Below, piece after piece: positions 8,924 through 14,939 of a stretch of 35,811 nt of DNA. Within the stretch, counting starts at the first letter, position 1. Every line of letters begins with the position of its first letter. Under the pieces are notes generated by a model, which did not search any database, was not told the DNA's origin, and saw only the letters and a program-made list of their open reading frames with translations. Both the position numbers and the translations under genes were made by a program. Source of the stretch: Lachnospiraceae bacterium (lineage in GTDB: Bacteria; Bacillota; Clostridia; Lachnospirales; Lachnospiraceae); assembly GCA_016281605.1 (NCBI GenBank), contig JAEEJA010000018.1, forward strand, positions 1 through 35,811, read 5' to 3'.

Positions 8924-8991
8924 TTTAACTCAGTCGGAGAAATCCCCCACCTCTAAGCCAGATCGTAGGTGGGGGTATTGACAAATTATAC
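8924..8991 (+). repeat. Left-end fragment of the structured repeat with complete hairpin
   Basis: TTTAAC (8924-8929), then TCAGTCGGAGAAATCC and the full hairpin CCCCCACCT (8944-8952) / AGGTGGGGG (8967-8975), then TATTGACAAATTATAC. It matches the first ~62 bases of copy B and, in its right part, the first bases of copy A, then stops where a second left end begins. It lies 17 bases after the GH13 stop codon. Confidence 0.78.
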
Positions 8992-9019
8992 TCAGTCGGA
9001 GAAAATCCTCACTTATAAG
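8992..9019 (+). repeat. Second, diverged left-end fragment of the structured repeat
   Basis: TCAGTCGGAGAAAATCC repeats the left end directly behind the previous fragment. The hairpin arm is degenerate (TCCTCACTTATAAG instead of CCCCCACCTCTAAG). This indicates nested insertion or recombination between two copies. Confidence 0.6.
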
Positions 9020-9063
9020 TTTAATGCTTTTTTTAGAAAACTAAAGGAAAAAAGGTGATTTTT

Positions 9064-9495
9064 ATGGAATATAAATTTTACGGATGGGAGGGGGCTACTT
9101 TGCCTCCTGTAGATAGTAAATACGAAAAAATCAAGAGTCCTCAGATGCTCTATGATTTTTTGTCTGATATTTGGTGTTCATACACTTGTGCTCCAAGACT
9201 TAGGGATGAGTGGAGTGAAGATAATAAGACTTTGGGACAGTGCTCTATAACGGCTTTTCTTGCACAGGATATATTTGGCGGTAAAGTGTATGGCATCCTT
9301 AGACCGGGAGGAAATTATCATTGCTATAATGTAATAGGGGATGTGATTTTTGATCTTACCAGCGAGCAGTTTGGGGATGAAAAGCTCGATTATTCCGATA
9401 ATCCTGAGCAGTTCAGAGAGGTTCACTTTGAAAAAACAGAGAAGAAAGAGCGATATGAATATTTAAAAGAAAAGCTTAATGAGAGACTTAAGTGA
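9064..9495 (+). CDS. YunG-like protein, possible cysteine-protease-like fold
   Basis: A 143-residue soluble protein that resembles the YunG family known from Bacillus; no activity is established for it. Residues ~55-100 carry TLGQCSITAFLAQDIFGG, then YHCYNVIGDVIFDLTSEQF. The order Cys60, His86, Asp97 is the spacing expected of a small papain/NlpC- or transglutaminase-like core, so a thiol hydrolase is possible, but this is inference. ATG 9064 is chosen because AAAGGTG at 9051-9057 is a suitable ribosome binding site; the upstream in-frame GTG is part of that site. It is followed closely by the SDR gene in the same direction. Confidence 0.6.
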   Translation: MEYKFYGWEGATLPPVDSKYEKIKSPQMLYDFLSDIWCSYTCAPRLRDEWSEDNKTLGQCSITAFLAQDIFGGKVYGILRPGGNYHCYNVIGDVIFDLTSEQFGDEKLDYSDNPEQFREVHFEKTEKKERYEYLKEKLNERLK

Positions 9496-9563
9496 AATTA
9501 TTTTCTAAAAACTTAAAAATCAGGAAAATATTTAATGAGAAGTGTATTAAGGAGAATAGTAGC

Positions 9564-10328
9564 ATGATAAATATTAACTTAGAAGGGAAAACAGCTCTTA
9601 TCACCGGTGGAACCGGCCAGCTTGGAAGAGTGATTTGCGAAACATTTGCCAAGGCAGGTGCTGATATAATAATTAATTATAACAGCAATGAAGAAAAGGC
9701 AATTCACATGGAGGAGGAGCTAAAAAAATATGGGGTTTCAACCTACAGGATTCAGGCAGATGTCACTAAGAAGGACGCAGTAGATCACATGAAAGAGTGC
9801 ATCGAGCGTGATTTCCACATGCCGGATATAATTGTAAATAACGCTGTTATCCAGTATATATGGAAAACGGTTCTTGATCAGGATATAGATGATTATTATA
9901 GTCAGTATGATTCCTGTGTCATGCAGACGGTTTATATGACGAAAGCATTTATTCCTCATATGATTGAAAATAAATGGGGAAGAGTACTTGTTACGAATAC
10001 AGAGTGTGCTGCTATGGCAGAGGCAGGGCAAAGTGCTTATGTTGCGGGAAAGAGAGGACTTGATGGAGTGGTGCGGTGCCTTGCAAGAGAAGTTGGAGAG
10101 TATGGAATAACAGTAAATCAGGTTGCTCCGGGATGGACTATAAGTGAGAACGACCGAAAAAATGGAACAGAAGTTCAGCCGGATTATGATAAGACTGTTC
10201 CTTTAGGACATAGAGGCAGAGATCAGGACATAGCAAATATGTTTGTATTTTTAGCATCGGATATGGCTGCATTTACCACAGGTTCATACATAAGTGTTTC
10301 AGGCGGAAGGGTAATGCCCGCAATTTAA
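9564..10328 (+). CDS. Short-chain dehydrogenase/reductase (SDR) family oxidoreductase
   Basis: A 254-residue classical SDR, the usual length. The NAD(P) site is TGGTGQLG (~14-21), NNAV marks beta-4, and the catalytic Y159-x-x-x-K163 is in SAYVAGKRG. The C-terminal strand DMAAFTTGSYISVSGG is typical. Counting back 13 residues from Tyr159, the place of the catalytic Ser, gives Thr146 in VTNTECAAM, so the Ser-Tyr-Lys triad is altered to Thr-Tyr-Lys. ATG 9564 is preceded by AAGGAG nine bases upstream and starts right before the Rossmann fold; an in-frame GTG at 9492 overlapping the previous stop would add 24 residues of no family resemblance. The substrate is unknown. It sits between the YunG-like gene and a sensor kinase. 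Confidence 0.85.
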   Translation: MININLEGKTALITGGTGQLGRVICETFAKAGADIIINYNSNEEKAIHMEEELKKYGVSTYRIQADVTKKDAVDHMKECIERDFHMPDIIVNNAVIQYIWKTVLDQDIDDYYSQYDSCVMQTVYMTKAFIPHMIENKWGRVLVTNTECAAMAEAGQSAYVAGKRGLDGVVRCLAREVGEYGITVNQVAPGWTISENDRKNGTEVQPDYDKTVPLGHRGRDQDIANMFVFLASDMAAFTTGSYISVSGGRVMPAI

Positions 10329-10342
10329 GTGAGGTTAATCAT

Positions 10343-12865
10343 ATGCTTGTTAAAAATTTTCAATTAAGTGAAGAGTCGTTTTTGGTTATAAAGGAGATTG
10401 CTAAGTACATGCCCAGTGGTTTCTTTATATACAGAGCAGATGAAACCGAGGAGCTTTTGTACGCTAATCAGGCTACAGTTAACTTGTTTGGATGTAAGGA
10501 TCTTGAAGAATTTAAATCTCTTACAGGGTATACATTTAGGGGAATGGTGCACCCTGAGGATTATAGCGAAGTATCAGCATCCATAAAAAAGCAGATTGAT
10601 GAAAACGAAGAGAAGCTTGATTATGTTCAGTACAGGATTATTAGAAAAGATGGTACTGTAAGGTGGTTAGATGATACGGGACACTTTACGCAAACCAAGA
10701 CATATGGGCCTGTGTACTATGTTTATATATCGGATATTACCTACAAGGTTCTTCAAAAAGAAGAGAACCTAAGACTTATGGAGGAGGCAAAGTCAGCTGT
10801 TAAGCAAGAAATGCAGGATGAGATTCTTAAGCAGCAGAAACAGAGCGAACAGGCTGATAAGATGATAACTGCACTTGCTTCTGATTACAGAAGTGTATAC
10901 CATGTAGATCTTGACAGAGACGAGGCTGTTTGCTACAGAGCTGATCCAAATGACAAAGAGCAACACCCTCAGGGTGTGCATTTTAGGTATTTAGAGAGCT
11001 TTACGGATTACGCTAACAGATTTGTATCCGAAGATTATAGAGAAGGTTTTTTTGATTTTATCGAGCCTGATAATATCAGGGAAGCCCTTTCGGATCATCT
11101 TATAATTTCTTACAGATATCTGGTTAAGAGAAACGGAAGAGAGTATTATGAAATGCTTCGTATGGCCGGGGTTCGTCATGCTGAGGATAGAGATGATCAT
11201 ATGGTCCATGCTTTGGGACTCGGTTTCACAATTATAGATGAACAGATGCGCGAATCTATGGCAAAAAACAGGGCGCTTTCCGAGGCGCTCGAAGCGGCGG
11301 AGGAAGCCAATAAGGCTAAGACTGCATTTCTTTCCAATATGAGCCATGAGATAAGAACTCCCATGAATGCAATTATTGGACTTGATAATCTTGCTCTTCA
11401 AGATGAAAATCTATCTGAAAAAACAAAAGAATATTTGGAAAAAATAGAAGGAAGCGCAAAGCACCTTTTAGGACTCATAAATGATATTCTTGATATGAGT
11501 CGTATAGAATCCGGTCGACTTATGCTTCGGAAAGAGGAATTTTCTTTTCGAAATATGCTTGAACAGATTAGTTCCATGGTGATGTCCCAGTGCTCTGATA
11601 AGGGACTAAAATTTATATGTAATTTGGATAGTGAAGTTGACGATTATTACATTGGCGATGACATGAAATTAAAGCAAGTTTTAATAAATATTTTAAGTAA
11701 TGCCATAAAATTTACAGAAGCACCGGGTAGTGTAAGCATGGATATTACTAAGATTGCCAGTTTCGAGGATCAGTCTACTATTCAGATAATCATAAAGGAT
11801 ACAGGAATCGGAATTGATAAAGAATTTTTGCCGAAAATATTCGATTCATTTGCCCAAGAGGATATTAGTAGAAAAAATAAATATGGAAGTACGGGCCTTG
11901 GTATGGCCATAACAAAAAATATAGTTGAGATGATGAATGGAACGGTAAGTGTAGAATCAGAAAAGGGGAAGGGCTCTACATTTACGGTTGTGTTGACTCT
12001 TAAAAATTGCGAACATGAGATAGCAGAGGTTGCTTACATTAATCCAAATGATATGTATGTACTTGTGGTGGATGATGATCCTATCGCCTGTGAGCATGCC
12101 AGACTTTTGTTAAGTGAGGCCGGAATTAACACTGATACCTGTCTTGGCGGAAAAGATGCACTTGAGATGTTGGAAGTACAGCATGCTAAACATAAGCCCT
12201 ATAATCTGGTGATTCTTGATTGGAAAATGCCGGAGATGGATGGACTTAGCGTGTCTAGGGAAATTAGGAGGAGGTACTCCAGTGAGACAACTGTTATAAT
12301 TTTGACAGCCTATAATTGGGATGAAATCATGGATGAAGCCCTTCATATAGGAGTGGACAGCTTCCTGGCAAAACCGCTTTTTGCATCAAATGTGATAGAT
12401 GAATTTCAACGTTTGGCAAGAAGAAATAGTATGAATCTTTTCATGAAGAAGAACAGAACAGATCTCAAAGACAGGAGAATTCTGCTTGCTGAGGATATAT
12501 ATATAAATGCGGAAATTATGAAGGAGCTTATAACCATTAAGGGTGCCCGGATAGATCATGCTCGTAATGGTAAGGAAGTATTGGAGATGTTTGAAAAAAG
12601 TCCGATAGGTTATTATGATGCTATACTTATGGATGTCAGGATGCCTGAGATGGACGGCCTTGAAGCTGCAAAGAGGATATGTGAACTGGAAAGAGCGGAC
12701 GCAAAGATTGTACCGATTGTTGCACTTACTGCCAATGCATTTGATGAAGATGTACAAAGGTCATTGCAGGTTGGAATGCGAGCTCACCTGTCAAAGCCGG
12801 TTGAGCCAAATCACCTATATAAGACTCTTGAAGAGTTGATATATGAGGCAGAGAACATGAGATAA
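10343..12865 (+). CDS. Cytoplasmic hybrid histidine kinase: PAS, HisKA, HATPase, two receiver domains
   Basis: An 840-residue soluble signalling protein without membrane helices. Order: PAS fold (~25-135, GYTFRGMVHPEDY, RIIRKDGTVRWLDDTGHF), coiled coil (~140-172), a second PAS-like sensor region (~180-298), a short coil, HisKA with SNMSHEIRTP (phospho-acceptor His335), HATPase (ILSNAIKFTE, DTGIGID, GSTGLGMAITKNIVEMM), receiver 1 (VVDDDP, phospho-Asp626 in ILDWKMPEMDG, K in FLAKP) and receiver 2 (LLAEDI, Asp764 in LMDVRMPEMDG, K in LSKP). Both receivers keep all active-site residues. There is no output domain or HPt, so a separate phosphotransfer partner is needed. It starts 14 bases after the SDR stop and is followed by a small ORF behind a strong ribosome binding site. 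Confidence 0.93.
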   Translation: MLVKNFQLSEESFLVIKEIAKYMPSGFFIYRADETEELLYANQATVNLFGCKDLEEFKSLTGYTFRGMVHPEDYSEVSASIKKQIDENEEKLDYVQYRIIRKDGTVRWLDDTGHFTQTKTYGPVYYVYISDITYKVLQKEENLRLMEEAKSAVKQEMQDEILKQQKQSEQADKMITALASDYRSVYHVDLDRDEAVCYRADPNDKEQHPQGVHFRYLESFTDYANRFVSEDYREGFFDFIEPDNIREALSDHLIISYRYLVKRNGREYYEMLRMAGVRHAEDRDDHMVHALGLGFTIIDEQMRESMAKNRALSEALEAAEEANKAKTAFLSNMSHEIRTPMNAIIGLDNLALQDENLSEKTKEYLEKIEGSAKHLLGLINDILDMSRIESGRLMLRKEEFSFRNMLEQISSMVMSQCSDKGLKFICNLDSEVDDYYIGDDMKLKQVLINILSNAIKFTEAPGSVSMDITKIASFEDQSTIQIIIKDTGIGIDKEFLPKIFDSFAQEDISRKNKYGSTGLGMAITKNIVEMMNGTVSVESEKGKGSTFTVVLTLKNCEHEIAEVAYINPNDMYVLVVDDDPIACEHARLLLSEAGINTDTCLGGKDALEMLEVQHAKHKPYNLVILDWKMPEMDGLSVSREIRRRYSSETTVIILTAYNWDEIMDEALHIGVDSFLAKPLFASNVIDEFQRLARRNSMNLFMKKNRTDLKDRRILLAEDIYINAEIMKELITIKGARIDHARNGKEVLEMFEKSPIGYYDAILMDVRMPEMDGLEAAKRICELERADAKIVPIVALTANAFDEDVQRSLQVGMRAHLSKPVEPNHLYKTLEELIYEAENMR

Positions 12866-12877
12866 GGAGGTTTACTT

Positions 12878-13012
12878 ATGTGTGGTAGTAAAAATTATTC
12901 TGAATCAATCTCTGAAACTGAGGCATTTAATTTTTGCCCGGTCTTTGATTATGTTGAAGTTAAGTTTTCGGAAGGGACAGAAACAGGTTATTTTGTGGAA
13001 TTCACAGAATGA
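12878..13012 (+). CDS. Small protein (44 residues) coupled to the hybrid kinase
   Basis: This short ORF starts 12 bases after the kinase stop codon. AAGGAGG (12864-12870) overlaps that stop and lies seven bases before ATG 12878, an excellent and well-placed site. The product begins MCGSKNYSES, has cysteines at 2 and 20 (FNFCPVF), is acidic (net about -6) and ends EFTE. It has no signal peptide or membrane helix. I recognise no family. Its position suggests an accessory or regulator of the kinase. Its reality rests on the ribosome binding site and operon position only. Confidence 0.55.
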   Translation: MCGSKNYSESISETEAFNFCPVFDYVEVKFSEGTETGYFVEFTE

Positions 13013-13087
13013 CAAGAAAACTCTGATTTGACCACAAATCGCAACTACCCGCCCCAAGGGGCAAAAGATAGAGCAAACTCTATCTTT

Positions 13088-13129
13088 CGGAATCGAACCC
13101 ACTGGTCAGTTCTTGCAACTACCACCCCT
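13088..13129 (-). pseudogene. Degenerate tRNA remnant related to tRNA-Trp
   Basis: Read on the minus strand, AGGGGTGGTAGTTGC matches the tRNA 5' start (AGGGGCGTAGTT) and TGGGTTCGATTCC matches its T arm exactly, but the D arm, anticodon arm and 3' acceptor strand are missing. It follows the intact tRNA-Trp and its terminator in the same orientation. Downstream to 13040 are hairpins GATAGAG/CTCTATC and GCCCC/GGGGC and a second GGGTAGTTGC string, so the degenerate repeat may extend further. Confidence 0.5.
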
Positions 13130-13130
13130 G

Positions 13131-13163
13131 TAAAAAAAAAAAACCAAAGCTGAAGCTTTGGTT
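13131..13163 (-). terminator. Terminator of tRNA-Trp
   Basis: AACCAAAGC (13142-13150) / GCTTTGGTT (13155-13163) form a 9-bp stem followed, on the minus strand, by a run of 12 T. The other side also has a T run (ATTTTTTT), so it can work in both directions. It lies about 10 bases beyond the tRNA 3' end. Confidence 0.85.
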
Positions 13164-13172
13164 ATTTTTTTA

Positions 13173-13243
13173 CAGGGGCGGTAGGAATCGAACCCACCTC
13201 TGGAGTTTTGGAGACTCTTATTCTACCGATGAACTACGCCCCT
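13173..13243 (-). tRNA. tRNA-Trp (anticodon CCA)
   Basis: The minus strand gives acceptor AGGGGCG pairing with CGCCCCT, a D arm with GGTAGA, anticodon stem GAGT/ACUC around loop CUCCAAA (anticodon CCA, Trp) and T arm GGTGG-GTTCGAT-TCCTACC. The 3' CCA is not encoded. Length is 71 bases with discriminator G, as in bacterial tRNA-Trp. It has a consensus promoter upstream and a terminator downstream. Confidence 0.93.
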
Positions 13244-13269
13244 ATGTGATTTTTTTCACAACAGATTAA

Positions 13270-13298
13270 ATTATACAAATCCAATGTGCATTTGTCAA
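13270..13298 (-). promoter_or_regulatory. Consensus promoter of tRNA-Trp
   Basis: On the minus strand TTGACA (13293-13298) and TATAAT (13270-13275) are separated by exactly 17 bases, a perfect sigma-A promoter placed about 27 bases upstream of the tRNA 5' end. Confidence 0.92.
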
Positions 13299-13332
13299 GA
13301 AGTTTTTTGTCAGAGATTGTAAAGCTATAATC

Positions 13333-13971
13333 TCAACATTTTTTCGGACATATGTCGGATAAAAAACATTTATCGCACTTTGGGCTTCTGGCGGTACATA
13401 TCTCTCTTCCTAAAGCTATTATCTGTATATTGTAGGAAATCCAATGATCCTCGGGAAGAATCTTCATAAGGGCATACTCTACCTTTACCGGATCAGTTTC
13501 CTTAGTAAAGCCAAGTCTGAAAGACACTCGTTTGACATGAGTATCAACTACTATTGAAGGTATGTCATATATATTACCTCTCACCACATTGGCGGTTTTT
13601 CTTCCGACTCCGGGAAGTTTAATAAGTTTTTCGATTTCTGTAGGCACCTCTGAGTTATACTCATCAACAAGTATACGAGCAGTCTTCCTTATGTTAGAAG
13701 CCTTTGCTCTGTAAAATCCTGTAGAGTGTATATCGTTTTCGAGCTCTTCTTGCGAAACTTCGGCGAAGCTTTGTAAATCAGGATACTTTTTAAAAAGCTC
13801 TCTTGTAACCATATTTACTCTTGCATCTGTGCATTGTGCACTAAGAATAGTAGCAATCAGTAGCTGCCAAGGATTATCATGTTCTAAATATACTCTTATT
13901 TCTTTTCCGTATCGCTCGTCCAATCTTTTTAGGGTTTTAGCAATTCTTTCTTTTTTGGTGATTTTACTCAT
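13333..13971 (-). CDS. nth: Endonuclease III (DNA glycosylase/AP lyase)
   Basis: A 212-residue base-excision-repair enzyme, normal length, that removes oxidised pyrimidines and cuts at abasic sites. The helix-hairpin-helix LPGVGRKTANVV (119-130) contains the catalytic Lys125, and VDTHV carries the catalytic Asp143. The C-terminus has the [4Fe-4S] pattern C192-x6-C199-x2-C202-x5-C208. The start is ATG 13971, from which the alignment with the family begins at once; the ribosome binding site is weak (ACGGAAA). It has its own intergenic region and is not obviously in an operon with tRNA-Trp. Confidence 0.95.
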   Translation of the reverse strand: MSKITKKERIAKTLKRLDERYGKEIRVYLEHDNPWQLLIATILSAQCTDARVNMVTRELFKKYPDLQSFAEVSQEELENDIHSTGFYRAKASNIRKTARILVDEYNSEVPTEIEKLIKLPGVGRKTANVVRGNIYDIPSIVVDTHVKRVSFRLGFTKETDPVKVEYALMKILPEDHWISYNIQIIALGREICTARSPKCDKCFLSDICPKKC

Positions 13972-14021
13972 GATATATATTTTTCCGTTCTTTTTAAGAT
14001 TATTTTTATTAATTTCGGTTA

Positions 14022-14134
14022 TTGGGATTTGGTTGTTTAAAGAGTTTACATTAAGTTGTTATTATTGCTTGGGTTTGGGTGTTTTAATCGTTTACATTAA
14101 GTTGTTTTAGTTTTTGAGACTTGGTTGTTTTAAC
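14022..14134. repeat. Three imperfect tandem repeats of about 46 bases
   Basis: Units start at 14022 (TTGGGATTTGGTTGTTTAA), 14069 (TTGGGTTTGGGTGTTTTAA) and 14114 (TTGAGACTTGGTTGTTTTAA). The first two also share GTTTACATTAAGTTGTT. The third, shorter unit runs into the 3' end of the small gene at 14107, encoding its last residues. No gene lies in 13972-14106. Confidence 0.65.
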
Positions 14135-14427
14135 TGCTTGATATGGCTCCATTTATCCGGTTCTTCTTCGTAGCGTGCGCAAATCCAATCATAGGCTTCT
14201 TTTAAGCCTTCATCCGTAAATGAAAATTCATTTTCTTCAATCAGATCAGAGTCTGTTTTTTCAAAGCAAAAGGGCTCCGGCCATATAAAAGCTGATAAAA
14301 GCACATCGTCCGAACCAAGATTTTTTGCTTTTATCATATAGCGCATACCCTTATAGCTTGCTTTGTGTACACCGCTTTTTTTACTATAGAAAGTTTTTAT
14401 ATCATATATGCTTTTAAAACTATTCAT
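14107..14427 (-). CDS. Conserved-looking protein of unknown function (106 residues)
   Basis: A small soluble protein beginning MNSFKSIYDIKTFYSKK, with a mixed alpha/beta look and aromatic-rich segments (FIWPEPFCFEKTD, EAYDWICARYEEEPDKW). I recognise no family and no catalytic motif. The start at 14427 is chosen because GGAGG lies five bases upstream; an in-frame ATG at 14439 would put that site inside the gene. The last eight residues (QLKQPSLKN region) fall in the third unit of a tandem repeat, so the C-terminus may have been extended or rewritten by repeat growth. Confidence 0.65.
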   Translation of the reverse strand: MNSFKSIYDIKTFYSKKSGVHKASYKGMRYMIKAKNLGSDDVLLSAFIWPEPFCFEKTDSDLIEENEFSFTDEGLKEAYDWICARYEEEPDKWSHIKQLKQPSLKN

Positions 14428-14536
14428 GATTTCCTCCATGCCAAAGCTGTTTGTTGTTATAAAGACTTTAACAATGTTATTTTAAACCTTAAGGGAAGTC
14501 CTGTAAATATAATATTATTTAAACCCAAAGAGATGC

Positions 14537-14565
14537 TTGACTAATCAGACCCTTTTCTATAAAAT
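14537..14565 (+). promoter_or_regulatory. Promoter for the microprotein and VanW genes
   Basis: TTGACT (14537-14542), a 17-base spacer and TAAAAT (14560-14565) make a good sigma-A promoter about 90 bases before the small ORF at 14658. Confidence 0.65.
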
Positions 14566-14657
14566 GTTTTAGATATACTTATATGTATATAGTTTAACCT
14601 CACAAAGAGGAACACTATTCAATAAGAATAACAGAATCAATGAAGATGGAGGTCAAT

Positions 14658-14759
14658 ATGAATTTTTTTAAGAAGAAAAATCAAAAAAGAGTTGCTGTTG
14701 TTATCTGTATAATTCTTGCAGTAGCCATGATTGTTACATTTATTCCATCTGTATTTTAG
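14658..14759 (+). CDS. Single-helix membrane microprotein (33 residues)
   Basis: This ORF has GGAGGT five bases before its ATG and a good promoter upstream. The product starts MNFFKKKNQKR, a basic cytoplasmic end, followed by one hydrophobic helix (VAVVICIILAVAMIVTFIP) and a short tail. By the positive-inside pattern it would be N-in. Small proteins of this look occur in clostridia, but I cannot assign a function. It precedes the VanW-domain gene by 180 bases, so a role in the same envelope process is possible. Confidence 0.65.
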   Translation: MNFFKKKNQKRVAVVICIILAVAMIVTFIPSVF

Positions 14760-14762
14760 AAT

Positions 14763-14871
14763 ACTAAAAAGGCATGAATTATAATATATGAATTATTATG
14801 AATTATAATGAGATTATATCTATATGTACACTAAAACGGTATGAATCATAATTATAGATTATATCTATATG
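14763..14871. repeat. Two imperfect direct repeats upstream of the VanW gene
   Basis: Unit 1 (14763-14826) and unit 2 (14830-14871) both begin ACTAAAA-x-GG-x-ATGAAT-x-ATAAT and end AGATTATATCTATATG. Unit 1 has an internal duplication of GAATTATAAT. The stretch is extremely A+T rich and lies in the leader between the microprotein and VanW genes. Confidence 0.65.
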
Positions 14872-14939
14872 AGCAACAAACCGGTGTTTGTGGCTTGTAA
14901 ATTAAGTTTTTATGTGTTCTTAAAAAAGGATAGAAATAT

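Noticed and set aside
8985-8991. TTGACA near TATACT inside the repeat as a promoter
   Set aside because: The two boxes are separated by three bases only, which is not a working sigma-A spacing.
13088-13200. attL/attR pair of an integrated element at tRNA-Trp (repeated GAATCGAACCCAC)
   Set aside because: The two copies are under 100 bases apart with no integrase or cargo between them; a decayed tRNA copy explains the match.
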